DNA of 64,000 nucleotides from an uncultured Agathobacter sp. (GTDB taxonomy: Bacteria; Bacillota; Clostridia; Lachnospirales; Lachnospiraceae). The stretch is taken from the NCBI GenBank assembly GCA_934365945.1, contig CAKRNE010000008.1, positions 1 through 64,000 on the forward strand, written 5' to 3'. This document shows positions 1 through 8,477 of the stretch, in pieces. How positions within the stretch are numbered: position 1 is the first letter of the stretch; the number at the start of each line of letters is the position of its first letter. The notes beneath the pieces were generated by a model. The model was not told the DNA's origin. It did no database searches and worked only from the letters and a program-made list of their open reading frames with translations. Made by a program: the position numbers and the translations under genes.

Positions 1-288
1 ATGCGTGCTGCGGATTACATCGAATTTACCCTCAAAAATCCTGATGCCGCAGATAATCTGTTAGATGCTGCGACTGAACAGATAGGCTCACTAGCCGACC
101 TGCCACAGAAGTTCCGTCTGGTAGATGATCCGGTACTGGCAAGCTGGGGCATTCGTTTTGTGATAATCAATAATTACCTTGCTTTTTATACGATTGATGA
201 AGAAAAGCAGACTATAATCATAGTCCGATTTCTCTATCAGAAAAGTAACTGGACTTCCATTCTTCGACAGGGATTTTCCCTCATTTAA
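1..288 (+). CDS. RelE/ParE-family toxin, 5' end cut by window
   Basis: Type II toxin of the RelE/ParE fold, a family that acts as ribosome-dependent mRNases or gyrase poisons. The 95 visible residues match the family core: an N-terminal helix with KNPDAADNL, a central strand around PVLASWGIRFVIINNYLAFY, and the C-terminal IVRFLYQKSNW segment. The first base of the window is already an in-frame ATG, and family members usually have about 10 more N-terminal residues, so the gene probably starts outside. No antitoxin is visible; it would be upstream. Family assignment rests on recognisable pattern only. Confidence 0.75.
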   Translation: MRAADYIEFTLKNPDAADNLLDAATEQIGSLADLPQKFRLVDDPVLASWGIRFVIINNYLAFYTIDEEKQTIIIVRFLYQKSNWTSILRQGFSLI

Positions 289-524
289 GGAAGACCAAAC
301 GAAAAAAGAAAATCGCCACCGCAATCTACGAATACCAAGCAGACTGCGACGGCGAATGGGGCCAGATTTCATTTGATTTTGAGAACGGCACATCAGAAAT
401 AGTCCGACTTGCCGATTGGGATACAATGAAAACAAACCGCTTTGCGAACAAGGCAATAGCCTACCTTCTAAACTGCGAAAACGAGAAGTTGCCAAAGGAA
501 ACGATAGTAGCGTTTGAACTATAA
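288..524 (+). pseudogene. Small protein frame lacking a start codon
   Basis: An open frame from 288 to the TAA at 522-524 encodes a protein-like sequence (including IATAIYEYQADCDGEWGQIS) but has no usable start near its 5' end. The codon at 288-290, overlapping the toxin stop codon, is AGG, where an ATG would make the classic TAATG coupling. I infer start loss by one substitution, or use of an unrecognised start. The only internal ATG (426-428) would leave 32 residues. Family unknown; it probably belonged to the toxin operon. Confidence 0.4.
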
Positions 525-547
525 AAGGAAATTAACGAGGAACGAGA

Positions 548-1231
548 ATGAAAACAATCGCAATCATAGATGATGATATTCATATTGGAGATATGCTGAG
601 AGAAGTGCTGGTGCAAGAGGGCTATTCTGTTCTTCGTGCATACTCCGGCACAGAAGCGTTATATCTTCTTTCACAAAACAAGCCCGATTTGGTGCTGCTG
701 GATCTGATGTTGCCGGGATTGTCTGGCGAGGAAGTTCTGCCCCACATTGAGAACATTCCTGTTATCGTTCTCAGCGCAAAAGTAGATGTGCAAGACAAGG
801 TAAATCTTCTGCTGGGCGGTGCGGCAGATTACATGACCAAGCCTTTTGATACAAAGGAGCTTCTTGCCCGTATCACTGTTCAGCTCCGCAAGGCAGAACA
901 ACATGGCGAAACCAAATCTCTTTCCGTTGGCGATTTGGTTTTGGATATGTTTTCCCTTTCTCTGACAGTACAGGAGCAGCCTGTGAAGCTGACCCGAACG
1001 GAGTATGCCATCTTAAAACTGCTGATGGAAAATCCCAAACAGGTAATTTCAAAGAGTGTCCTGCTTGACAGAATCAGTCTGGACACACCCGACTGCACCG
1101 AGCGTTCTTTGAAGCAGCACATCAGCAATCTTCGTAAAAAGATGCAGGATGTCAGCGGTGTAGACTATATCGAAACAGTCTGGGGAATTGGTTTCAAATT
1201 GGCAGAACAAAAAATCTTGACCAAATCTTGA
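548..1231 (+). CDS. OmpR-family response regulator
   Basis: Two-component response regulator, 227 residues. The receiver domain (1-115) shows the acidic pocket D8-D10, phosphoacceptor D52 in LLDLMLPG, S76 and K98 in TKPF. The C-terminal half (about 125-220) is an OmpR/PhoB winged helix ending ETVWGIGFKL. It begins an operon with an ABC ATPase, permease and histidine kinase, the usual layout of bacitracin or lantibiotic sensing and immunity modules in Firmicutes. Its targets are probably the downstream transporter genes (inference). Confidence 0.92.
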   Translation: MKTIAIIDDDIHIGDMLREVLVQEGYSVLRAYSGTEALYLLSQNKPDLVLLDLMLPGLSGEEVLPHIENIPVIVLSAKVDVQDKVNLLLGGAADYMTKPFDTKELLARITVQLRKAEQHGETKSLSVGDLVLDMFSLSLTVQEQPVKLTRTEYAILKLLMENPKQVISKSVLLDRISLDTPDCTERSLKQHISNLRKKMQDVSGVDYIETVWGIGFKLAEQKILTKS

Positions 1232-1298
1232 CGTTTTTCTTGACCACTTTCTTGACTTTTGTTTTGTAAACTTAGGTCAGCAAAGGAGGTAATACAAT

Positions 1299-2213
1299 AT
1301 GAACTATATTTTGCAAACAAACAGCCTGACAAAAAAGTATAAAAACTTTCAGGCATTGAATGGTCTTACTATGAATGTTCCCAAAGGTTCCATCTATGGC
1401 TTTGTGGGAAAGAACGGCGCTGGTAAGACAACCCTGATCCGCTTGATCTGCGGATTGCAGGAACCGACTTCCGGTAGCTTTTCTCTGTACGGCATCCGCA
1501 ATGACAGCAAGGATATTATCAAATCCCGCCGTCGCATGGGTGCTGTGGTGGAAACACCGTCCATCTACATGGATATGACTGCGGAGGAAAATCTGAAGCA
1601 CCAGTATCTCATTCTTGGTCTGCCATCATTTGATTGTATTCAGGAATTGTTGAAGCTGGTAGGTCTCGACAACACGGGAGAGAAAAAAGCGAAGAACTTC
1701 TCCCTCGGTATGAAGCAGCGTCTGGGCATCGCTATCGCATTAGCCGGTGATCCCGACTTTCTTGTTCTTGATGAGCCTGTAAATGGTCTCGACCCTCAGG
1801 GTATTGTGGAAATGCGAGAACTGATTTTGAAGTTGAACCGAGAAAAACAGATTACAGTTCTTATTTCCAGTCACATTCTGGATGAACTTTCCCGTCTGGC
1901 TACTCATTACGGTATCATTGATAATGGTCGCATGGTGAAGGAACTGAGTGCAGAAGAACTGGACACAGTTTGCCGCAAGTGTGTCCGCATGGAAGTGACC
2001 GATACTTCTACTCTGGCTCGTGTGCTGGATTCCATGAATCTGGAATATAAAATTATCTCCGCAACAACAGCCGATGTGTTCGCAAAGATCAATGTGACAC
2101 AGCTGACCGTTGTACTGGCAAAGGAAAACTGCGAAGTGCTGTCTATGCAGGAAAAAGATGAAAGTTTGGAGAGTTATTACATCTCTCTGGTTGGAGGTGA
2201 TAATAATGCGTAA
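1299..2213 (+). CDS. ABC transporter ATP-binding protein (BcrA/lantibiotic-immunity type)
   Basis: ATPase subunit of an ABC-2 exporter, 304 residues. Walker A is GKNGAGKTT at 37-45, the signature is FSLGMKQR, Walker B is FLVLDEP, and a switch histidine lies in SSHILDEL. The C-terminal 80 residues form the extra domain typical of BcrA/NatA-like exporters. It starts after a good AAAGGAGG site at 1282-1289 and overlaps the permease start by 8 bases, so the two are translationally coupled. Likely role: removal of a peptide antibiotic from the membrane (inference from operon type). Confidence 0.9.
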   Translation: MNYILQTNSLTKKYKNFQALNGLTMNVPKGSIYGFVGKNGAGKTTLIRLICGLQEPTSGSFSLYGIRNDSKDIIKSRRRMGAVVETPSIYMDMTAEENLKHQYLILGLPSFDCIQELLKLVGLDNTGEKKAKNFSLGMKQRLGIAIALAGDPDFLVLDEPVNGLDPQGIVEMRELILKLNREKQITVLISSHILDELSRLATHYGIIDNGRMVKELSAEELDTVCRKCVRMEVTDTSTLARVLDSMNLEYKIISATTADVFAKINVTQLTVVLAKENCEVLSMQEKDESLESYYISLVGGDNNA

Positions 2214-3042
2214 ACTTTTTCGAGCAGCCTTTTACCGTACAGAGAATAAAAAAATGATTCGAATAGAATTAGTGATTGCTGTATTGCTTTCCGCATTCAT
2301 CATCCTCAACGGTTACTTCCAGACGAATTTGACTAATGCATACATCTATAAGCTGGTCGCCCGTTTTTTTGGATATTCACCCCTGATGGGACCATTTATC
2401 GCCGTATTTGCCGCATATTTGTGGGGAACAGACTATGAATATGGAACTCTGCGCAATAAACTAATCTGCGGACACACTCGTGAAGAAGTTTATTTTTCCA
2501 ATCTTCTCCTGACCATATGTGCTGGACTGAGTACTGCACTAATCTGGTTGATAGTTAATGGGATGCTGGGTATTCCGCTACTGGGTACGGCAAGCCTGAA
2601 CCTCTCTTTGGGAGAGATGGCATTTTATATTTTTTCAAGCCTTTTGATGGTCGTTGCACTCTCCAGCGTATGTTGTCTGTTGGCAAGTCTGGCGGAGAAC
2701 AAAAACTCAGCGACACTTCTTTGTCTGGGAGCTGTAGCTGCAATGGTCATAATCGGGATGCTCCTTTATGATCGTTTTGCAGAACCAGAGTTATTGGATG
2801 GATGGATGTGGAGTGATACAGACCCAACTGTGCGATGGCATCCCCAAAATATCAAATTCATCGGTGGAACATTTCGTATCCTGCTGGAATTTCTTATCTG
2901 TCTGACACCTGGAGGACAAGGTGTAATTCTTTGCGAAGAAGGGGTGGAACACCTGATTTTTCTTCCATTGTGCTCTGCGTTTGTAATTTTTTCAACATCT
3001 CTTATAGGAAGTCGTTCCTTTAAGAAAAAGAACCTAAAGTAA
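2206..3042 (+). CDS. ABC-2 type permease
   Basis: Membrane partner of the preceding ATPase, 278 residues with about six hydrophobic segments (for example AVLLSAFIILNG, AVAAMVIIGMLL and a C-terminal span before SFKKKN). I chose the ATG at 2206 because GGAGG lies just upstream at 2194-2198; an earlier in-frame ATG at 2110 is buried in the ATPase gene. Its end is followed by AAGGAGG, the ribosome site of the kinase. Substrate unknown. Confidence 0.85.
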   Translation: MRKLFRAAFYRTENKKMIRIELVIAVLLSAFIILNGYFQTNLTNAYIYKLVARFFGYSPLMGPFIAVFAAYLWGTDYEYGTLRNKLICGHTREEVYFSNLLLTICAGLSTALIWLIVNGMLGIPLLGTASLNLSLGEMAFYIFSSLLMVVALSSVCCLLASLAENKNSATLLCLGAVAAMVIIGMLLYDRFAEPELLDGWMWSDTDPTVRWHPQNIKFIGGTFRILLEFLICLTPGGQGVILCEEGVEHLIFLPLCSAFVIFSTSLIGSRSFKKKNLK

Positions 3043-3054
3043 GGAGGTAGAAAG

Positions 3055-3936
3055 ATGTTCCCTTGGATTTTGTGTTGTATTTTGCTAATTGTTGTATTTT
3101 TTCTAATCACAAAGATTATTTTTATAGAAAAAAGTATTGATGAAATTCATACAGAATTCCAGGAACGTCTTTCCTCCGACACAAACACTCTGATTGATAT
3201 TTCTTCCAGCGACCCTCATCTGAGAAAACTGGCTTCGGAGATTAATATCCAGCTTCGATTGCTCCGCAAGGAACGCCATCGTTACCAACAGGGCGATCTG
3301 GAACTGAAAGAAGCTATCACCAATATTTCCCATGACCTGAGAACTCCGCTTACGGCGATAAACGGTTATCTTGACCTATTGGAACGAGAGGAAAAAAGCG
3401 AAACGGTACACTGCTATCTTTCTCAAATCCAAAACAGAACAGATGTTTTAAAAAATCTAACCGAAGAACTATTCAGATATAGTGTGGTTACTTCTTTTCA
3501 GGAACTGAAACCAGAACGTATGGATGTTGTCCGGGCATTGGAGGAAAGTCTGCTGTCTTTCTATGCGGTCATGCAGGAAAAAGGCATCCAACCGGAAATC
3601 GAATTGCCGGAGGAACCGGTTTTCCGTGAACTGGATGCAGGTGCGGTCAACCGTATCTTTTCCAACATTATCAGCAATGCGCTGAAATACTCTGACGGCG
3701 ATCTGTCCGTAGTCATGGATAAGAACGGCTGTGTTACATTCAGCAACACGGCGCACAATCTGAATTATGTGACGGTCGGCAGATTGTTTGACCGTTTCTA
3801 TACAGTAGAAGCCAGTCGCAATTCAACCGGTTTGGGATTGTCCATCGCCAAGCTGCTGATTGAGCGTATGGGCGGAAGTATTGGAGCAATCTACAACAAT
3901 GACAAACTGCAAATCAAGATAATCTTTGCAAAATGA
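3055..3936 (+). CDS. Sensor histidine kinase
   Basis: Membrane kinase of 293 residues with one clear N-terminal membrane span (4-24) and almost no extracellular domain, the intramembrane-sensing style of peptide-antibiotic kinases. Phosphoacceptor H93 sits in NISHDLRTPL. An N box (NIISNALKYS) and G box (STGLGLSIAKLL) complete the ATPase domain. It is the fourth gene of the operon and should phosphorylate the regulator at 548-1231. As in BceS-like systems, the transporter may be the real sensor (established for the family, inferred here). Confidence 0.9.
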   Translation: MFPWILCCILLIVVFFLITKIIFIEKSIDEIHTEFQERLSSDTNTLIDISSSDPHLRKLASEINIQLRLLRKERHRYQQGDLELKEAITNISHDLRTPLTAINGYLDLLEREEKSETVHCYLSQIQNRTDVLKNLTEELFRYSVVTSFQELKPERMDVVRALEESLLSFYAVMQEKGIQPEIELPEEPVFRELDAGAVNRIFSNIISNALKYSDGDLSVVMDKNGCVTFSNTAHNLNYVTVGRLFDRFYTVEASRNSTGLGLSIAKLLIERMGGSIGAIYNNDKLQIKIIFAK

Positions 3937-3974
3937 AATAAAAAAGAGTTTATATGAACGGAGGTGTTTTGATT

Positions 3975-4301
3975 ATGAAGAAATACTTGAAGGAGATACT
4001 AATACTCTTAATTCAATTATTTATGTTTTATGTATTTCCATTATTTGCAGGACCAACAGACGTTATGGGAATGATAGTTTTGCTTATTTTAGCAACATTA
4101 TTGCTTTCAATTCTAATTGGCAGCATTTCAAATCTGAAAGTAAAGTACTTGTATCCAATAATCATAGCAATTACATTTGTGCCATCTGTGTTTATATACT
4201 ATAACGAGACAGCATTGATACATTCGCTTTGGTATTTGGCAGTATCATCCTTTGGTTTGATAATCGGCATGGTCATTCATAAATTGATTCTTAAAAAGTA
4301 G
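3975..4301 (+). CDS. Small four-helix membrane protein
   Basis: 108-residue hydrophobic protein with about four membrane helices (5-25, 30-50, 58-77, 83-104). The ATG at 3975 has GGAGGT at 3960-3965; an upstream ATG at 3954 overlaps that site and is less likely. It follows the kinase by 38 bases and precedes a terminator, so it is the last gene of the operon. Possibly an accessory immunity peptide; no family recognised. Confidence 0.65.
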   Translation: MKKYLKEILILLIQLFMFYVFPLFAGPTDVMGMIVLLILATLLLSILIGSISNLKVKYLYPIIIAITFVPSVFIYYNETALIHSLWYLAVSSFGLIIGMVIHKLILKK

Positions 4302-4317
4302 AAAGAGCAAAACTTTC

Positions 4318-4353
4318 AAAGGCTACCCAGTCAAAAAGATTGGATAGCCTTTA
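4318..4353 (+). terminator. Terminator of the TCS/ABC operon
   Basis: AAAGGCTA pairs with TAGCCTTT across a short loop, followed by TTATTTATGTTTT. It lies 17 bases after the membrane protein stop. Confidence 0.8.
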
Positions 4354-4458
4354 TTTATGTTTTCTAAAATTAAAGTTGAATATCTGCCTTAGCCAATAAC
4401 TATGGGCTTAGAGGTTTAGTGAGCCAGGCAAATCGCTCCAATCGCCGTATCCACAGAT

Positions 4459-4692
4459 TTATACTCTGTAATAGTTTTTCAAATAGGTTTTGGAATCTCC
4501 GTTCAATATCAAATCAGCATATCCAATCGGGTCATTGTAAATCAGATAATCCAGTTCCGACCTCTGATACATATTGTCGGCAACCTCGTTCTCAACCGCA
4601 ATCGTATCAATCGCAATCATACTACCATCAAAGAATTTCAGTTCCACACAAGCGGTATCCATGTTAAACTTACAAGAAATCAATCTATCCAT
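4459..4692 (-). CDS. DUF6061-family protein
   Basis: 77-residue protein resembling DUF6061, a small family of unknown function common near integrases of Firmicutes elements. Characteristic stretches are LISCKFNMDTACVELKF and the C-terminal NMYQRSELDYLIYNDPIGYA. GGAGG lies upstream of the ATG at 4692. It directly follows the recombinase tail (24-base gap) on the same strand. It therefore probably lay just downstream of the original rlmD-type 3' end, as part of an earlier insertion. Family call is from memory of the sequence pattern. Confidence 0.6.
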   Translation of the reverse strand: MDRLISCKFNMDTACVELKFFDGSMIAIDTIAVENEVADNMYQRSELDYLIYNDPIGYADLILNGDSKTYLKNYYRV

Positions 4693-4716
4693 AAGAAACC
4701 TCCATTTTACGGGATG

Positions 4717-6666
4717 TTATATCATCCCAAAATATTTGAATGCTTCTCGGATTGCTTTCTCTTTTTCCGGTGGACACAGAGGCTGTCTGGAATCTTCGGA
4801 CTTCGGCAGATTGTAGTTCTTACCAACCTCAATCCCACATTTCCGCTTAATCTGTGAGATATACAGGTTTGATACCTTTAATCCGCTATGTTCCAGTACA
4901 TAGTCCTTGATCTGCGTGTAGGTTGCCCCATCTTGAAATTCGGACATATCCATATCTTCTAAAGAGAACTCAACCCGAATCTTTTTCGAGTCGACCTCAC
5001 CCTTGGAAAGCAAAACAACCGTCTCGACTGTTTTTTCTTTGTCCCGAATAATTCTCTTTGTAAATTCACCATCATAGAATACTGGGAACTTGAATCCAAT
5101 CGACTTTATTATCTGCTTATCCTGTTCTTCTTCATATATTTGTATGTCTGTAAGTAATGCATTATAAAACTGCTTCTTTTCCATATCAGACAGTACATCA
5201 TATACACTATCAAACATTAACAAATAATTATAAATGTTATCACCTGTTATCTTATCCTTCTGGATATTTGATAACTTATCTTCTGTTTCAGATACTAAAT
5301 CTTCTGCATCACCTATTTTATCATAAATTGTATCTAATCGCTTCTGTAAATCATCATATTTGCGATCATAATTTTTATCTAATATATCAAGTGTATCAAT
5401 CTGTAATATAATCTTATCCTTTGTGCCTATTAACTGCTTTAATACCTTTTTTGCATTAGCAAGCTCTTTTTCTGCTTCGCTTGTATCTACACTTGTATTT
5501 ATTTTTGTTTTCATTACTTCTGAAAATCTTGGATTATTTACCAACTTTCTTATTATTTCAGATACCGCATTATCTACCTTTTCTTCTGACCACTGCTTGT
5601 GATAATCACATTTATGTCCATCTTTATTAAGTCTATGCTTACAAGCATATGAAAAATAGGTTTTATAATATGTTCCGTCTTTTCTTTTTGCCCTTTTTAC
5701 ATTACCATATAAACCAGCACCACATACAGGGCATTTTACCAAACCACTTAATACATGCTCATGGTCTAAATCGTGCTTCTTTTCTAATTTACTTGCTGTT
5801 GCCCTTCTTTTTGCTTGTGCATCCTTCCAGAGCTGTTCATCTACTATTGCTTTATGTCTGCCATCATATACATCAAATTCTTTTTGCGCTACTACATGAT
5901 ATTCATTTCTTGTGCCTTCAATTTTTGTTGTCTTTCTTCTTCCATATGCAATTTTGCCATAGTATACTGGATTATCAAGAATTGCTTTTACTGTTGATGT
6001 TGTAAATTGTGTTAAATATCCATTCTGTCTTGCTTTTTTCTTAATTCCATTGTTATTAAGATAATTTACAACACCATTATAGCCTAAATTTGTATGTACA
6101 AACTTATCAAAGATAATTCTGATCGCTTCCGCTTCATCTTCTTCTATAATAAGTTCACCATCAACTAATTTATAGCCATATGGTGCAAAACCACCATTCC
6201 ATTTACCTTCTCTGGCTTTTTGCTTTCTGCCTTCCATTGTTTGTACAAGTATATTTTCACGTTCAATCTCTGCTACTGCTGATAATACATGTACCATTAA
6301 TTTTCCAGCTTCCTTACTGCTGTCTATTCCATCTTCTACACTTATCAGATTTACACCATAATCCTGCATAAACTGTAAAGATGTTAATGTGTCAGCCGCA
6401 TTTCTTCCAAATCTGGATAATTTGAATACTAATACATATTCTACACCATCTTTTTTACAAGCTATATCATTCAACATTCTTTGAAAATCTACTCTGCCAG
6501 CGATATTCTTACCAGATTTACCCTCATCTGAATATTCGCCAGCTATAACCATATCATTTCCTTCTGCATACTTGGTCAGTCTTTCTTTTTGTGCATCTAA
6601 TGAATAACCATCTATCTGCATACTGGTTGATACTCTTGTATAAATGTACACTTTTGTTTTTTTCAT
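4717..6666 (-). CDS. Large serine recombinase (integrase of the rlmD element)
   Basis: Site-specific integrase of 649 residues. The resolvase catalytic domain (5-150) has S13 in YTRVSTSMQ and LSRFGRN. The recombinase domain (about 165-270) is followed by a zinc ribbon (CPVCGAG ... CDYHKQW, about 315-365) and a coiled coil (about 395-490). From V547 the protein becomes homologous to the end of RlmD (VETVVLLS, then a small domain ending EKAIREAFKYFGMI). Coding DNA is about 27-32% GC upstream of 5100 but 40-50% in 4741-5040, so the last ~100 codons look host-derived. It sits at the left end of the element, where an integrase belongs. Confidence 0.93.
   Translation of the reverse strand: MKKTKVYIYTRVSTSMQIDGYSLDAQKERLTKYAEGNDMVIAGEYSDEGKSGKNIAGRVDFQRMLNDIACKKDGVEYVLVFKLSRFGRNAADTLTSLQFMQDYGVNLISVEDGIDSSKEAGKLMVHVLSAVAEIERENILVQTMEGRKQKAREGKWNGGFAPYGYKLVDGELIIEEDEAEAIRIIFDKFVHTNLGYNGVVNYLNNNGIKKKARQNGYLTQFTTSTVKAILDNPVYYGKIAYGRRKTTKIEGTRNEYHVVAQKEFDVYDGRHKAIVDEQLWKDAQAKRRATASKLEKKHDLDHEHVLSGLVKCPVCGAGLYGNVKRAKRKDGTYYKTYFSYACKHRLNKDGHKCDYHKQWSEEKVDNAVSEIIRKLVNNPRFSEVMKTKINTSVDTSEAEKELANAKKVLKQLIGTKDKIILQIDTLDILDKNYDRKYDDLQKRLDTIYDKIGDAEDLVSETEDKLSNIQKDKITGDNIYNYLLMFDSVYDVLSDMEKKQFYNALLTDIQIYEEEQDKQIIKSIGFKFPVFYDGEFTKRIIRDKEKTVETVVLLSKGEVDSKKIRVEFSLEDMDMSEFQDGATYTQIKDYVLEHSGLKVSNLYISQIKRKCGIEVGKNYNLPKSEDSRQPLCPPEKEKAIREAFKYFGMI
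5005..5028 (-). other. Candidate left attachment junction (VETVVLLS codons)
   Basis: These eight recombinase codons match eight rlmD codons at 38782-38805 in 17 of 24 bases, the longest shared run being TTTTG. Base composition changes here from AT-rich element DNA (right) to host-like DNA (left). Serine integrases need only a 2-base core, so the precise crossover cannot be fixed from one sequence. Confidence 0.6.
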
Positions 6667-6736
6667 ACTTGACCACCTTTCGGGACACTTATAAACTGTT
6701 CAACTATATTTTAACTCCGCTTTTGTGCGTACACAA

Positions 6737-6898
6737 TAAAAAAATCAATTTTTTATAACTTACATGATCGTACATCTGCAATCTCCCCTTTTTTACCTTA
6801 CAGCCATCCGCCCCATGACTGGGGCAGTTTATGGCGCAGGTTATTCATACCTGCAGACATAAACAGGGTTGAATATGTACACAGCATTAAAATCAATT
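6737..6898. other. Intergenic region upstream of the recombinase
   Basis: Holds CCCCATGACTGGGGC-type dyad symmetry (6812-6827, CCCCA/TGGGG), a GCAGGTATGAATAACCTGC-type hairpin (6836-6856) and a run of AT-rich DNA. It should contain the recombinase promoter. No coding potential seen. Confidence 0.4.
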
Positions 6899-7189
6899 CT
6901 ATGCCGAAAAACTCCGATAATTATCGAGGTTTTTATACCTAAAATGATTTAGACGATACTTTATACCATAATGCACATTTTTTTCATTTTTACCGATAAT
7001 TATCGTGTTTTTTTGGTACACATAAAAAGAAGCAAGGTTTTTGTTCCCTGCTTCGCTGATTTTATTAAGTTTTGCCATCATTTCATCTTTATCTACTGCA
7101 TCTGCATGCTTTTCAATCAATTCAATCATTAAGTTTGCAAATCTTTCTAAATTTACTTCTTCCTCATGTGTTAATTCTGGAAGGTTCAT
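6899..7189 (-). CDS. Hypothetical small acidic helical protein
   Basis: 96 residues starting MNLPELTHEEEVNL. The ATG at 7189 is preceded by AAAGGTGG; the frame extends upstream to a TTG at 7270 without a ribosome site. Residues 1-60 look alpha-helical (ERFANLMIELIEKHADAVDK). The last 40 residues are encoded by a DNA repeat that recurs near 25.5 kb and contains two copies of CGATAATTATCG, so the C terminus may be recent read-through. No family recognised. Confidence 0.5.
   Translation of the reverse strand: MNLPELTHEEEVNLERFANLMIELIEKHADAVDKDEMMAKLNKISEAGNKNLASFYVYQKNTIIIGKNEKNVHYGIKYRLNHFRYKNLDNYRSFSA
6904..6967. repeat. CGATAATTATCG-containing repeat, copy 1
   Basis: About 60 bases nearly identical to 25504-25566 in the same orientation. 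Both hold the perfect palindrome CGATAATTATCG (6915-6926 here) followed by AGGTTTTT and TTTAGACGATACTTTATACC. A further palindrome copy lies at 6994-7005. Confidence 0.8.
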
Positions 7190-7311
7190 AATGCTACCAC
7201 CTTTCCACATAACCATTATAGTTTTAGTTATGTATGAAAGACTTGCTTTTTTGTACTTATATTCTCTCAAATAATGCTTTAATTTTCCATTGACAAATCA
7301 TCTAAAGATTT

Positions 7312-7384
7312 TTCAAAAAAAGGCTATACAGCAATTTTGCTATACAACCTGCACAATTTATATAAAAATCAATTTTTTACAACA
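7312..7384. repeat. CTATACAG repeat, copy 1
   Basis: About 70 bases matching 8126-8198: GGCTATACAGC, a T-rich core, CTATACAACCTGCACAATTT and TATAAAAATCAATTTT. It lies just downstream (minus strand sense) of the promoter side of the recombinase region and before the LRR pseudogene end. Confidence 0.8.
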
Positions 7385-7392
7385 ATGAATCC

Positions 7393-7921
7393 CTATTCTT
7401 CCATCTTGGTGTTATAGAACATATCGCCTCCTGGTATTGTAACATCTTCTTTTAGTAATGCAGCTATAAACTTTGACTTACTTGTATATGCATCACCTTT
7501 ATATATTACTTCTTTTAATTTATAGCAATTTGCAAATACACCAAGCCCCATATATTTTATGTTATCAGGAATAACAATGGTTTTTAATTTACCACATTCA
7601 TAAAATGCACCACATTCCAAGCTGGTTACACTGTCTGGTATTATTACGCAATCTAAATTACAGCATTCTCTAAATGCAGTTTCTTTTACTTCTTCAACAC
7701 CTTCTGGTATTACTGCTCTTAATAATCCCTCATCAAATTCAAATAGATGTTCATATATATTGCCATTTAAAAAATCTTTTATAGCTTCTTTTCTTAATTA
7801 TATAAGGATTTTCTAAATCAATTACCGTTTCTGTATCATCTATTATTGTATATACTTTAGCTTTGCTGTATTTTGTTCGCTGTTCTATTTTATAATCAAT
7901 AAAATCTAATGATGCATACAT
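7393..7921 (-). pseudogene. Leucine-rich-repeat (BspA-like) protein, frameshifted
   Basis: Two frames join into one LRR_5-type protein of about 175 residues. The 5' part starts at ATG 7921 (GGAG upstream) with YASLDFIDYKIEQRTKY. The 3' part carries the repeats CCNLDCVIIPDSVTSLECGAF and GKLKTIVIPDNIKYMGLGVF. The frames break near 7793-7802, where removing one A would restore PYILRKEAIKDFL. Either a real disruption or a one-base sequencing error in an AT run. BspA-like repeats usually mediate protein binding; function here unknown. Confidence 0.65.
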
Positions 7922-8002
7922 AATTTTTACTCCTTCTGCCAATATTTTTATTATAAAAATTAATTCACAATAGTTTCTGTATAGTTTTTTCTAAAATATA
8001 TA

Positions 8003-8024
8003 AAAAGACACCCGAAGGTGTCTT
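8003..8024 (-). terminator. Terminator of the mob operon
   Basis: AGACACC-CGAA-GGTGTCT with an A run on its left, giving a UUCG-loop hairpin and U tract for minus-strand transcripts ending after 8222. Confidence 0.85.
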
Positions 8025-8125
8025 AACATATATTTTTATAGTGGCTGTTCCTGCTATACAGAATGATAAAATAATGATATCTTACATCATTTATAATATG
8101 TCAGATATATTTTAAAAAATGATGT

Positions 8126-8198
8126 TTTTTCAAAAAGGCTATACAGCACTTTTTCTATACAACCTGCACAATTTATATAAAAATCAATTTTCTACACC
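8126..8198. repeat. CTATACAG repeat, copy 2
   Basis: Second copy of the 70-base repeat at 7312-7384, differing mainly in the T-rich centre. It sits in the 300-base gap between the LRR pseudogene and the small peptide genes. No coding potential seen in that gap. Confidence 0.8.
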
Positions 8199-8221
8199 AC
8201 TAAGCTCACTAAGTACTGAGC

Positions 8222-8317
8222 TTATATTGGTTGTGGTGTATATGCTAATTTACATACATAACATAACATCACAATAATTGCTATTATAATTACAATTAAA
8301 ACTATACGCTTTTTCAT
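8222..8317 (-). CDS. Small single-pass membrane peptide (31 aa)
   Basis: Short frame MKKRIVLIVIIIAIIVML... with a lysine/arginine start, one hydrophobic helix (5-19) and a polar end. AAGGAGG lies 5-6 bases ahead of the ATG and overlaps the stop of the preceding 31-aa gene, which makes translation likely despite the size. Last gene of the mob operon. Type I toxin-like or regulatory membrane peptide are possibilities; nothing decides between them. Confidence 0.6.
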   Translation of the reverse strand: MKKRIVLIVIIIAIIVMLCYVCKLAYTPQPI

Positions 8318-8327
8318 CCTGACCTCC

Positions 8328-8423
8328 TTATAAAAATAAAAATCCAAACATTAATCCTATACAACAACATATTGAAAATATTGTTACTGATAGAATCATT
8401 ATATTTTCTATTACCTTCCACAT
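8328..8423 (-). CDS. Small single-pass membrane peptide (31 aa), paired
   Basis: MWKVIENIMILSVTIF... with a hydrophobic helix, three consecutive cysteines (CCC, 19-21) and no charged tail. The ribosome site is weak (GAGGA, 11 bases upstream). Its TAA is part of the strong AAGGAGG of the next peptide gene. Same length as its neighbour but no sequence similarity, so not an obvious duplication. Confidence 0.5.
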   Translation of the reverse strand: MWKVIENIMILSVTIFSICCCIGLMFGFLFL

Positions 8424-8477
8424 TTTTTATTATTCCTCATTTTTGTATAACTTTAAAGCGTGTTATAAGCATACATC

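Noticed and set aside
5157..6371. Plus-strand frames opposite the serine recombinase
   Set aside because: Antisense shadows rich in His/Leu/Tyr, typical of reversed AT-rich coding DNA.
6672..6684. CCTTTCGGGACA shared between the recombinase leader and rlmD (38775-38786) as att core
   Set aside because: Using it as the boundary would leave the AT-rich recombinase outside its element and does not match the composition shift, which falls at the VETVxLLS codons.
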